From contig NZ_SULH01000001.1 in NCBI RefSeq assembly GCF_007115095.1, positions 291,409-355,408 of the forward strand: a stretch of 64,000 bases of DNA, read 5' to 3'. The stretch comes from Levilactobacillus enshiensis. Lineage in GTDB: Bacteria; Bacillota; Bacilli; Lactobacillales; Lactobacillaceae. The notes beneath the pieces were generated by a model that was given only the letters and a program-made list of their open reading frames with translations, was not told the DNA's origin and searched no databases. This document shows positions 52,673 to 61,049 of the stretch, piece by piece; positions within the stretch are counted from its first letter, which is position 1, and the number at the start of each line of letters is the position of its first letter. Position numbers and translations under genes: made by a program.

Positions 52673-53237
52673 AGTATTGGTGATCACCGGGGCAACGGGG
52701 ACCGGCAAGACTACTGTGCAAGACTATCTGGTCGCTCATTACCCGGCAACAAAGATTGTGACGCACACCACCCGACCACCGCGCGCGGGCGAGGTCGATG
52801 GTGTTGACTACTATTTTGAAACGGAAGCGAGCTTTCCCAAGAACCACTACCTGGAATCCGTCCTCTATTCCGGCTACCATTACGGCTCGTCACAAGAGGG
52901 AATCGCCGCCGGCCTCAAACGAGCTGACCTGGCAACAATCGTGTTGGACAGTAAGGGCGCCATTACCTATGCGGATGAGCTGGGTAAGCAGGCGGTCATC
53001 ATCTTTCTCACGGTTAGTGATTCCGGCAAGCTGGCACATCGCCTGAGTAAACGGGGTGACGATGAGCACATGATGGCCAAGCGCCTGGCTAGTCCAGAAT
53101 ACCGTCGCGATTTGACGATGCCCCTAGCTTTAAGGGGCCGCGCCATTCAGCTAAATAATGACAATTGGCAACAGACACAGATTAAGCTGGATGAGCTGAT
53201 GACTCGCTTAGAACACGGTGAAGTAGTCGATAGTTGA
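52662..53237 (+). CDS. Guanylate-kinase-like P-loop protein
   Basis: 191 residues. P-loop GATGTGKTT at residues 10-18, then HTTRPPRAGEVDGVDYYF, the GMP-binding signature, and SGYHYGSS, as in guanylate kinase. The C-terminal lid RLSKRGDDEHMMAKRLA is also typical. It is probably a second guanylate kinase paralogue in addition to the housekeeping Gmk, and is coupled to the Nudix gene. Confidence 0.82.
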   Translation: MKSKVLVITGATGTGKTTVQDYLVAHYPATKIVTHTTRPPRAGEVDGVDYYFETEASFPKNHYLESVLYSGYHYGSSQEGIAAGLKRADLATIVLDSKGAITYADELGKQAVIIFLTVSDSGKLAHRLSKRGDDEHMMAKRLASPEYRRDLTMPLALRGRAIQLNNDNWQQTQIKLDELMTRLEHGEVVDS

Positions 53238-53261
53238 GTTAATTCAGAAAATGTGCGACAC

Positions 53262-53427
53262 TTACAGGGCGCTGAATGGGCTGGTTGGGGGCCGAAACGC
53301 ACGAGAAGACCGGTGTTCTTCCAGTCGGAAGCGGTCTGTGTAGCCTTTAGAATCCCTAACAACCGTTTTGCAAATGCATAAACGCTACTGGGATGAGACC
53401 GGAATTTTGTCTGTCACCCTTTAGCAA
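53262..53427 (+). repeat. Decayed repeat copy E10 (module A fragment and right end)
   Basis: The hairpin GAAGACCGG-TGTTCTT-CCAGTCGGAAGC, AATCCCT, and a right end GGGATGAGACCGGAATTTTGT...CACCCTTTAGC are recognisable; the closing helix is lost. Confidence 0.6.
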
Positions 53428-53459
53428 CGTTATCTAAAAAAACAAGGAGGCCGCCCATC

Positions 53460-53918
53460 ATGGCAGAATCTTTATCCGCCGCTGTGGCTATTTTAAAAAA
53501 GAATAAATTAAAGCTGACTAAGCAACGGCACGCACTCTTAGAGTTTTTGTTGACCAATCAAGGTCATTACACGGATGTGGTGACCGTTGATGCTTTCATG
53601 CGAACCGAATTTCCGGGGATGAGCCACAACACGGTTTATCGTAACTTAAAGGAATTCGAGGAAGTCGGCATCGTTGAACAGAATACGGAACAGGAGCGCG
53701 CGCGGGTCAAGTACCAATGTGACTTCCACCATCAACATCATCACCACTTTATTTGTCAAAACTGTGGTAAGGTGATCGAGCTACAGATGTGTCCAATGGA
53801 CTTTTTCACGGCCCAATTACCGGGTTGTGAAATTGCCGGGCATAGCTTTGAGCTGTACGGCCTATGTGCCGAGTGCAAGGCGGCTGGTGTGACCGAAGCG
53901 GCCTTAGTGAAAAATTAA
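53460..53918 (+). CDS. Fur-family metal-dependent regulator (Zur/PerR-like)
   Basis: 152 residues. N-terminal winged helix with KLTKQRHALLEFLL and SHNTVYRNLKEFEEVGIVE. The metal-binding dimerisation domain has CDFHHQHHHHFICQNC (about 80-95) and a C-terminal CAEC, giving the structural CxxC...CxxC zinc site. The His-rich stretch points to Zur rather than PerR, but the sequence alone does not settle it. AAGGAGG precedes the ATG. Confidence 0.85.
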   Translation: MAESLSAAVAILKKNKLKLTKQRHALLEFLLTNQGHYTDVVTVDAFMRTEFPGMSHNTVYRNLKEFEEVGIVEQNTEQERARVKYQCDFHHQHHHHFICQNCGKVIELQMCPMDFFTAQLPGCEIAGHSFELYGLCAECKAAGVTEAALVKN

Positions 53919-53992
53919 GAGAATTTTGATAGTATTTTCGTTTTGCCGTGGGATAATGATTTTAATAAGAAGGATGCAGGGAGGAATGTAAC

Positions 53993-54529
53993 ATGGCGTA
54001 CCGGACACCACCATTTATCACGCCATTTGCGATTGTCTCGATGGCCTTGGCCCTCGGTGCGACCAATGTGGTTACCAATACCGTGACTAAGACCAATGAA
54101 GGGGCGTCGCGGGTCTCAACAACGAGTTCATCGCTAGTTAGTGGGATGTCATCTAGTGACTCCAAGAAGAAGTCGAGTGATGATAGCAGTAAAAAGAAGA
54201 GCTCGGATTCTTCTAAAGATAGCAGCAGTGACGAGTCTTCATCAAAGGACAGTTCCTCAACGGATACGCAGAGTTCAACGGCGGATAGCACGTCTGAATC
54301 AGAAACGGGGACCACGACTGGGACGACTGGGAGCACAGGAACCACAACTTCTAAGAAGAAGACGTCATCTAGTGTGGCTAGCTCCGCAACCACGAATGAT
54401 ACGAACAACACGACGGGTGAGTCGACCAACTCAGCGAGTGATGACACGACCACGACGACCAATGATGACACTGGGGCTAGCACGTACAGTCATAGTACAG
54501 CTAACACCAATGGCACTTCGGGACAATAA
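53993..54529 (+). CDS. Low-complexity Ser/Thr/Asp-rich exported protein
   Basis: 178 residues. A short N-terminal hydrophobic segment (about 8-25) and then almost only Ser, Thr, Lys, Asp, Gly and Asn. Such sequence resembles the Ser-rich linkers of LPxTG proteins, but there is no sorting motif and no folded domain. GGAGG lies nine to ten bases before the ATG. The next gene follows after 21 bp, so they may form a pair. An antisense frame rich in Val/Leu is a mirror of the repeats and not a gene. Confidence 0.65.
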   Translation: MAYRTPPFITPFAIVSMALALGATNVVTNTVTKTNEGASRVSTTSSSLVSGMSSSDSKKKSSDDSSKKKSSDSSKDSSSDESSSKDSSSTDTQSSTADSTSESETGTTTGTTGSTGTTTSKKKTSSSVASSATTNDTNNTTGESTNSASDDTTTTTNDDTGASTYSHSTANTNGTSGQ

Positions 54530-54550
54530 TGAAGAAAGGGGGACCGCAAC

Positions 54551-55510
54551 ATGCTTAGTTTCCTTGACATGGTCAACCACTATCTGGGTTATATCAACGT
54601 TAGTGTTAAGATCAAGAATCGAATTTACGTGATTTTAGGGGCATTGGGTGACTTATATCTGTTCTACATTGCCATTCGGTACTTCCAAAATGGTCACCCG
54701 TTCTGGGGACTGTTGATTCTGTTGGTGGCAATTATTCTGGTTTATTTTGTCTACCTGAATACGGTCTACTACTTTACGACCAAAAAGGCACCATTTGATA
54801 TTTCACCAAAGATTGAAAAATTGTTGCACATGAAGCCCAAAGATGCCGATCTTGAAGGCACCAAGCCAATGGCGCGTGGTGGGCGCAACATTCCCGCCAA
54901 TGGGTACTTTGACGAGAAAAAAATATTACCTGGGAAATTAACGTCGTCGGCAATGGAAACAGAGAGTATTCAACATCTAGCCACCCGCTTACAGCAGAAT
55001 CAGCTGTTGCAGCTCGACTACTCCGGATTGGGCGACCGAGAAATCATGGAACAAACCCAGCGTTTGGGCAAGCCCGTCTATGCCTCAGGTCCTGGCGTCT
55101 TGATTCCTTACTTTGAAATGCAGACGGAGAACAACCAACTCGTTGTGTACGCGGGAATCAATCAAGCGGAAAAGCAGCGGGTAGGGGTCGTCAGCACGGT
55201 GGGATTACAAAACGTGGCTGATGTTCGTGATCAATTTGAATTGTACTTGGCCAACGCCACATTAGTGGGTGGTCCCTTCAAGGTTCTGGGCCGGACGAAC
55301 CTGATTGAACAGGACAATCCATTTACTGTGGCTGTCCAATTGGCGTACAAGCATCAGAACGATGACCAGCCGCAGGATACATTGGCGGCTAACACGCGGG
55401 TGTCACGTTACGATGACCCCAGCTCGATGAGTCGTACGTCTCGGTCGGCGGAACGCGATGCCGGATCGGATTCAGAACCGATGACCCGGACGTCACGGTA
55501 TCACCATTAA
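54551..55510 (+). CDS. Membrane protein with soluble domain, unknown function
   Basis: 319 residues. Two membrane helices (about 28-47 and 50-70) precede a soluble domain of about 240 residues. A short repeated motif TRVSRYDD, RTSRSAER, RTSRYHH marks the disordered C-terminus. I believe it belongs to an uncharacterised family limited to lactobacilli, but cannot name it with certainty. It is the likely partner of the Ser-rich protein in front. Confidence 0.65.
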   Translation: MLSFLDMVNHYLGYINVSVKIKNRIYVILGALGDLYLFYIAIRYFQNGHPFWGLLILLVAIILVYFVYLNTVYYFTTKKAPFDISPKIEKLLHMKPKDADLEGTKPMARGGRNIPANGYFDEKKILPGKLTSSAMETESIQHLATRLQQNQLLQLDYSGLGDREIMEQTQRLGKPVYASGPGVLIPYFEMQTENNQLVVYAGINQAEKQRVGVVSTVGLQNVADVRDQFELYLANATLVGGPFKVLGRTNLIEQDNPFTVAVQLAYKHQNDDQPQDTLAANTRVSRYDDPSSMSRTSRSAERDAGSDSEPMTRTSRYHH

Positions 55511-55523
55511 GTTTATGCTTCTC

Positions 55524-55556
55524 AGCCACCTATCAATTTTGGTAGGTGGCTTTTTT
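55524..55556 (+). terminator. Intrinsic terminator
   Basis: AGCCACCTATCAA pairs with TTGGTAGGTGGCT (one mismatch), then T6. Confidence 0.9.
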
Positions 55557-55933
55557 AGGGCCACTTTAGGCGATAAATATCGTCGGAACTTATGGGGATT
55601 TGTCATTCCAATAAAAGTAAGCGATACCATTGCCGGTATATGTGAATTTTAGAACTATTTAATAGGAAGAGTTTCATCAAAAGTGTTAGCTAGTACGTGG
55701 ATTAACCAATTTGCGGGTGATGGTGTAACGGGCGAATCAGGCTCATGGTTAACATGGCAATGTCAGTTGGCGATGATAGGGACAAGCAGACCTAGAGTGG
55801 GCGGTGGTTAGACCGGTTGACGGGGGTGTAGAAAAAAACTTTTTAGGTTCAGCGGAGGACGCTAAACCGTGGTACGTCTAATATTTTTGACCTTAAATCG
55901 TCACCCGGGTTGGGCACCCCGAAGCAGTTTGTT

Positions 55934-55962
55934 TTGACCGAGTAAAATTTTTGGTTTAAACT
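55934..55962 (+). promoter_or_regulatory. Promoter of the polar amino acid ABC operon
   Basis: TTGACC (55934-55939), 17 bp, TAAACT (55957-55962). The rest of the 55557-56093 gap shows no gene and no leader peptide. Confidence 0.65.
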
Positions 55963-56093
55963 TTAATTTAGACACCAAAAAAGCTTTCACGAAAAGTGGG
56001 TTTGGCGCTGAAATGCGACTTAGAGCCAACGGGCTAATTGGGGCGCTAGTAAGACCGTTTACGGTAAAAGAATAACTAGTGGAGGGAAAACAT

Positions 56094-56834
56094 ATGTCAA
56101 TGATTGAATTTCACAACGTGGAAAAGTACTACGGCGACTTTCACGCGCTGCATAACATTAATTTAACGATTGAAGCCGGGGAGACCGTGGTTTTGATCGG
56201 ACCATCTGGTTCCGGGAAATCAACGCTGATTCGGACGGTCAACGGACTCGAACAGATTCGTCATGGCCAATTGATCGTTAACGGTCAAGATTTGGCCAAT
56301 CCCAAGACCGATATGAACCGGATTCGGAAGAACGTTGGGATGGTCTTCCAACATTTTAATTTATATGCGAATAAAACAATTTTAGAAAACATCATGTTGG
56401 CACCGCGAATCGTGTTACATCGTGGAGAAGATGAAAATAAGAAAGTGGCCATGGAAATGCTGGATCGGGTTGGTTTAGCAGATCAAGCTCCGAAAATGCC
56501 ATCACAACTTTCTGGTGGGCAACAGCAGCGAATCGCCATTGCGCGGTCATTAGCGATGAAGCCTAAGTGTCTGTTGTTTGACGAACCCACCAGTGCATTG
56601 GACCCCGAAATGATCGATGATGTGTTGAACGTTATGAAGACCATTGCCCGGGACTCCAGTATGACGTCACTGGTTGTGACTCATGAAATGGGCTTTGCGC
56701 GTGAAGTGGCCAACCGGGTTATCTTTATGGCTGACGGTCGTATCTTGGAAGACGATACCAAGGAGAAATTCTTCGACGGCGAACCGACTAACGAACGTGC
56801 TCGTCAATTCCTTAGCAAAATTTTGACACACTAA
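56094..56834 (+). CDS. Polar amino acid ABC transporter ATPase (GlnQ-like)
   Basis: 246 residues from ATG 56094 (GGAGGG upstream). Walker A GPSGSGKST, Q-loop VFQHFNLY, signature LSGGQQQR, Walker B LLFDEPTSALDPE and switch His in VTHEMGFA: the PAAT/GlnQ pattern. First gene of a four-gene operon with a binding protein and two permeases; uptake of glutamine, glutamate or aspartate is likely. Confidence 0.9.
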   Translation: MSMIEFHNVEKYYGDFHALHNINLTIEAGETVVLIGPSGSGKSTLIRTVNGLEQIRHGQLIVNGQDLANPKTDMNRIRKNVGMVFQHFNLYANKTILENIMLAPRIVLHRGEDENKKVAMEMLDRVGLADQAPKMPSQLSGGQQQRIAIARSLAMKPKCLLFDEPTSALDPEMIDDVLNVMKTIARDSSMTSLVVTHEMGFAREVANRVIFMADGRILEDDTKEKFFDGEPTNERARQFLSKILTH

Positions 56835-56853
56835 TCAGGGGAGGAAGCTAACC

Positions 56854-57690
56854 ATGAAAAGATTGATTCGTAATCTTGGTCTACTGCTGACCCTGGTCAC
56901 CCTAACAATTGTCGTGAGTGCTTGTGGCAGTAAGCCATTATCACAACGCAACGTGCTAAAGACCGACCAACAGACGAAAACCATCACTTGGGGGGTTAAG
57001 GCGGATACCCGACTCTTCGGGCTGCTTGACACCAAGGATGGCAAGATCAAAGGGTTTGAAGTCGATTTAGCCAAGGCATTAACCAAGCAGATGCTAGGGT
57101 CTAAAGGAAAGGCCAAGTTTATTCAGGTCACGAGTTCAACGCGGATGCCAATGTTGAAAAATGGGAACATTGACGCCATCATTGCAACGATGACCAACAC
57201 GGCAGAACGGCGGAAACAAGTTGCCTTTTCTAACACGTACTTCTTTGCCGGGCAGTCATTGCTGGTCAAGAAGGGCAGTTCAATCAAGAACGTTAAAGAT
57301 TTAAATAAGCAAAAAGGGACGGTTCTTGGCGTTGTCGGGTCTGACTCCGTTGAAAACGTGGCCAAGGTGGCACCAAATGCCAAGGTCCTCCAATTGACGG
57401 ACTATGCTCAGGCTATGACGGCACTGAAGTCTGGTCAAGGACAAGCCTTGACGACTGATAACGGGATTCTTTACGGGATGTCCGTGCAGAACCCTGGCTA
57501 TGAAGTGACAGGGGGCACGTTTGTCTCCGAACCTTATGGGATCGCCATGGATAAGAACCAGACGCCATTCAAGGCGGCTACAGACAAGGCGTTGAAGGAA
57601 TTGCGGGCTAACGGGACTTATAATCGGCTCCTGCACAAGTGGTTCCACAACGTAAAGGGCTTTGACTACGAGGAGGCGGCTAAAGAATGA
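56854..57690 (+). CDS. Polar amino acid ABC substrate-binding lipoprotein
   Basis: 278 residues. Lipobox SACG near residue 25. GVKADTRLFGLLDTKDGKIKG, then FEVDLAKAL and MLKNGNIDAIIATMTNTAERR, identify a family 3 solute-binding protein for glutamate/glutamine-like amino acids. AGGGGAGG lies just before. Its last 4 bp overlap the first permease gene. Confidence 0.9.
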   Translation: MKRLIRNLGLLLTLVTLTIVVSACGSKPLSQRNVLKTDQQTKTITWGVKADTRLFGLLDTKDGKIKGFEVDLAKALTKQMLGSKGKAKFIQVTSSTRMPMLKNGNIDAIIATMTNTAERRKQVAFSNTYFFAGQSLLVKKGSSIKNVKDLNKQKGTVLGVVGSDSVENVAKVAPNAKVLQLTDYAQAMTALKSGQGQALTTDNGILYGMSVQNPGYEVTGGTFVSEPYGIAMDKNQTPFKAATDKALKELRANGTYNRLLHKWFHNVKGFDYEEAAKE

Positions 57691-58325
57691 TTCATATCTT
57701 TCAAAACTATTGGGGCACACTCCTTTATGGGTTAGGCCAGACCTTACTTTGCAGTATTCTTGCGTTGGTCTTTAGTTTAATTCTCGGCACGTTCTTTGCC
57801 CTACTCGAAGAGTCACCTAGCAAGGTTGCACGGGGAATCGCGCGGGTCTACATTGAAATTTTTCGGAACATTCCCTTACTGGTCATCACCATGTTCTTCT
57901 ACGTGGTCTTCCCGTTGTATGTCATCAAAATGAACGGGTTTACTGCCGGCACGATTGGTTTGACGCTCTACACCTCAGCGTTTATTGCTGAAACGGTCAG
58001 AGCTGGGATTCAGTCCGTTGATTCTGGTCAGATGGAAGGGGCCCGTGCCAACGGGTTGTCTTTCTGGCAAGCGATGCGTCACATCATCTTGCCGCAAGCC
58101 TTCCGCTACGTGATTCCGCCATTAGGTAACCAGTTTGTCAACTTGGTGAAGAACTCATCAACGTTGGCCTTCGTGGGTGGCTTTGATTTGATGTACCAAG
58201 GAAACGTTATCGCGTCGAGTTCGCTGGAGACCATTGCGGCATACTCGGCAGTCGGGGTTCTTTACCTGGTCATCACGATGCCAATCAGTTACTACATGCG
58301 CTATCTTGAAAAACGGTTAGCTTAA
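57687..58325 (+). CDS. Polar amino acid ABC permease (first)
   Basis: 212 residues, five helices. The EAA loop reads GQMEGARANGLSFWQAMRHIILPQAF. HisM/GlnP type. It pairs with the next permease to form the channel heterodimer; translation is coupled to the binding-protein gene (ATGA overlap). Confidence 0.9.
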   Translation: MIHIFQNYWGTLLYGLGQTLLCSILALVFSLILGTFFALLEESPSKVARGIARVYIEIFRNIPLLVITMFFYVVFPLYVIKMNGFTAGTIGLTLYTSAFIAETVRAGIQSVDSGQMEGARANGLSFWQAMRHIILPQAFRYVIPPLGNQFVNLVKNSSTLAFVGGFDLMYQGNVIASSSLETIAAYSAVGVLYLVITMPISYYMRYLEKRLA

Positions 58326-58341
58326 GGGGAGGAGAATAACG

Positions 58342-58998
58342 ATGTTACAAAACTTTATTGATGCTTACTCCCCAGATAACCTACGCTACCTGTTTGGGGG
58401 TCTCGGCATTACCATTCTGGTTTCCGTCGTCTCCATCATCGGGAGTTTTATTATCGGGTCGATCCTCGGGGTCATCCGGTACGTTAAGATTAAATATTTC
58501 TCAGCTATCGTTGGGTTTATTATCGACGTGATTCGTAACCTGCCGTTGATCTTAATCCTGTTCTTTACTTACTTCGGGTTGCCTAACCTGGGAGTCAAGC
58601 CGGAAATCATTCCAGCTGCCATTTTGGCCATGACCATTTTCGAATCCACCATGTTGGCAGAAATTGTCCGCTCAGGGATTCAAGCGGTCGATTCTGGTCA
58701 AATGGAAGGGGCACGCGCAAATGGGCTGACCTACTGGCAAGGTCTGTGGCATATCGTGTTGCCGCAAGCCATGGTCAAGATGATTCCAGCCATCGTGAGT
58801 CAGTTTATTTCCCTGGTTAAGGATACATCACTGGCAACTATCATTCTTTTGCCAGAAATGCTGTACCGGTCGCAGATCATTTATGGTCAGAACACGAACT
58901 ACATTATTCCAATGTTCGTGGCAATTGCACTGATGTACTTTGTCGTGTGCTACTGCTTGTCGGTACTGGCCCGTTACTTGGAAAAACGTCAAGCTTAA
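58342..58998 (+). CDS. Polar amino acid ABC permease (second)
   Basis: 218 residues, five helices, EAA loop GQMEGARANGLTYWQGLWHIVLPQAM. Paralogue of the preceding permease. GGGGAGG lies before the ATG. A terminator follows at 59012-59045. Confidence 0.9.
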   Translation: MLQNFIDAYSPDNLRYLFGGLGITILVSVVSIIGSFIIGSILGVIRYVKIKYFSAIVGFIIDVIRNLPLILILFFTYFGLPNLGVKPEIIPAAILAMTIFESTMLAEIVRSGIQAVDSGQMEGARANGLTYWQGLWHIVLPQAMVKMIPAIVSQFISLVKDTSLATIILLPEMLYRSQIIYGQNTNYIIPMFVAIALMYFVVCYCLSVLARYLEKRQA

Positions 58999-59011
58999 AT
59001 ATTGTATAGGG

Positions 59012-59045
59012 ATAGTCGATGACTTCTTAGTCGTCGGCTATTTTT
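59012..59045 (+). terminator. Intrinsic terminator
   Basis: ATAGTCGATGAC pairs with GTCGTCGGCTAT (wobbles), then TTTTT. Confidence 0.85.
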
Positions 59046-59064
59046 CTGTTATGTCAGTTTGCGG

Positions 59065-59228
59065 GTGTACGGATGACACGTGCAGTCATGCTTGTTTTAG
59101 AAAACTAGGCAGCATGGTACTTTGGTCGCCTTACCGGCCGGCAGATATGGGCTGGATCGGTGCGAACACAACTTGAAGCGTCCCTACAGCAGGCGGAATC
59201 CCTGGCAGCCGTAGTGCGCTCAATTTAG
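59065..59228 (+). repeat. Repeat copy E11, B-to-A deletion derivative
   Basis: Left part CATGCTTGTTTTAGAA, CGCCTTACCGGCCGGCAGAT and on to CAACTTGAAGC, then directly GTCCCTACAGCAGGCGG of module A. The junction lies in TGAAGC, which occurs in both modules, so about 270 bp were probably lost by recombination between these short repeats. Confidence 0.8.
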
Positions 59229-59244
59229 ACGATCAATTCAACTT

Positions 59245-59286
59245 AAAAAAAGCGCCTCACCAAATAGAAATTGGTGGGGCGTTTTT
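59245..59286. terminator. Intrinsic terminator of hflX
   Basis: AAAAGCGCCTCACCAA pairs with TTGGTGGGGCGTTTT (one mismatch, one wobble), A and T flanks. Confidence 0.88.
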
Positions 59287-59306
59287 CAGATAAATCATAA
59301 AAAAGG

Positions 59307-60584
59307 TTAATCAGTCACGACATATTTCTTGAAACGGTCAAAGTCAGCTTGTTGGAGTTCAACCTTGAGGGCAGTGCCTTCAGCGGCGTAATCTGTGCTG
59401 AGAACGTGAGCGTTGTCGTTGAGGTAGGCCACAACTTCACCATCCGCAAATGGAATCAGGAAGTTAGCAGTGACGTAGTCGTGGAAGACCTTTTCCTTCA
59501 TGGCGTCGACGAGCAGCTTGACGGAGGCATCGTCTTGCGCTGATAAGATGAGTTGGTCGCCGGCACGGCTTGGGTACTCGGCCTCAGTCAGATCAGCCTT
59601 GTTGAAGACCGTGATCATAGGAACGTCATTGACGCCAATCTCGTGCAATGTCTGTTCCGTCGTTGCCATCATAGCTTCCCGATTCGGGTCAGCATAGTCA
59701 ACGACCTGAATTAAAAGGTCGGCGCTGGCGGCTTCGGCTAACGTGGAGCGGAAGGCTTGAACCAATTGTGTTGGCAATTGGCTAACGAAACCAACCGTGT
59801 CACTGAGAAGCATCTTCTTTTGGTCGGGGAAGGTCAGTTGACGCACACTAGTATCCAAGGTGGCAAACAGCATATTTTTGACGAAGACTTGTTTTTCTTC
59901 GCTCTTGCCAAACTGGCGAACTAGGGCATTCATCAGCGTTGATTTTCCAGCGTTGGTATAGCCGACCAAGGCCACCGAGGGGAGCTGATTGCGTTCTCGT
60001 TGTTGGCGTTGCGTGGCGGCCGCTTGGTTAATTTCCTTCAGTTCATGGTTAACGTGGTTGATGGAACGTTGAATGGTCCGCCGACTCATTTCGGTCTGCG
60101 ATTCACCAGCACCACGGTTAGTGAAGCCACCGCCGCCACCGCTACCAGTTTGTTGGTCCAGCCGTTGTGAGGCGCTGGTGTGCAGTCGAGGCAGTTGGTA
60201 TTGCAGCATCGCCAATTGGACCTGCAATTTAGCTTCGCGGGATTGCGCTCGGTTCGCGAAGATTTCCAGAATCAGGCCGGTGCGGTCAATGATCCGGGCC
60301 TTAGTGACGTTTTCGAGATTCCGAATCTGGCTGGGCGTCAGTTCGTCATTAACGACGATGATATCAACGCCATCGTCAGCAACAATGGTCGCCAGCTCTT
60401 CAACTTTCCCGGTCCCAAAGTAAGTCCCAGGTTGTGGCTTGGCTAAGGACTGTTGAATCTCCTCAACGACGGTCATGTTGTTTGCTTCTACCAGATTCTT
60501 CAGTTCGGTCATCGAGTAGTTAAACGTGGCTTGACCAGCATTTAACCCAATCGTGACGACCGGTGTTCGTGGGGTTTCTTCCAA
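59307..60584 (-). CDS. hflX: GTPase HflX
   Basis: 425 residues. N-terminal HflX domain (YFGTGKVEEL, then IVVNDELTPSQIRNLE), a Gly-rich linker GSGGGGGFTNRGAGESQTE, a coiled-coil segment, and a GTPase domain with G1 GYTNAGKST (about 205-213), G3 DTVGF and G4 NKAD. HflX binds the 50S subunit and splits stalled ribosomes, for instance after heat shock or antibiotics. Own promoter region at about 60600-60640. Confidence 0.92.
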   Translation of the reverse strand: MEETPRTPVVTIGLNAGQATFNYSMTELKNLVEANNMTVVEEIQQSLAKPQPGTYFGTGKVEELATIVADDGVDIIVVNDELTPSQIRNLENVTKARIIDRTGLILEIFANRAQSREAKLQVQLAMLQYQLPRLHTSASQRLDQQTGSGGGGGFTNRGAGESQTEMSRRTIQRSINHVNHELKEINQAAATQRQQRERNQLPSVALVGYTNAGKSTLMNALVRQFGKSEEKQVFVKNMLFATLDTSVRQLTFPDQKKMLLSDTVGFVSQLPTQLVQAFRSTLAEAASADLLIQVVDYADPNREAMMATTEQTLHEIGVNDVPMITVFNKADLTEAEYPSRAGDQLILSAQDDASVKLLVDAMKEKVFHDYVTANFLIPFADGEVVAYLNDNAHVLSTDYAAEGTALKVELQQADFDRFKKYVVTD

Positions 60585-60956
60585 AGGATCACCCTCCTTA
60601 ATTGTCTATAAGATGAGTATAACATGCTCATCGGCTAACGTCGGTAAATTAACGCTTTTACTCAGGATTTAACGCCAATGGGTCTAACTTTGAAATACCA
60701 GTATTATAGCTAGCAAAATGTTCCAGGTAAGCTTTTAACCGAATTATCAGCGGTTATTAACTGTGAGGAACAGGTAACAACTTTGTGAGTAAACCATGAC
60801 TAAGTTTGCCAGATTATGGGCTGATTTTTGTATATCGTATGCAGAAAAGCTCATTTTTACTCGTGCTAAATGTGACATCAGATTTTAATTTTTCATTTTA
60901 AACGCTGTTATATCAATGCTTTAAACTGGTTTGTTAAAATAATTTATCATTTACCA

Positions 60957-60985
60957 TTGATTTTAATTAATTTCTAATATACAAT
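60957..60985 (+). promoter_or_regulatory. Promoter of the opp operon
   Basis: TTGATT (60957-60962), 17 bp, TACAAT (60980-60985). The A/T-rich 60640-60956 gap shows no gene or clear structure. Confidence 0.6.
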
Positions 60986-61049
60986 TGGAAACATAAAATT
61001 TGAGGTTGTCAATTTATTACTCAAACAACTAAGAGGGGTTGGAATTAAA

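Noticed and set aside
53962-54483. 173-codon Val/Leu/Ser-rich frame on the minus strand
   Set aside because: It is the mirror of the Ser-codon repeats of the plus-strand gene, which has a signal segment and ribosome-binding site.
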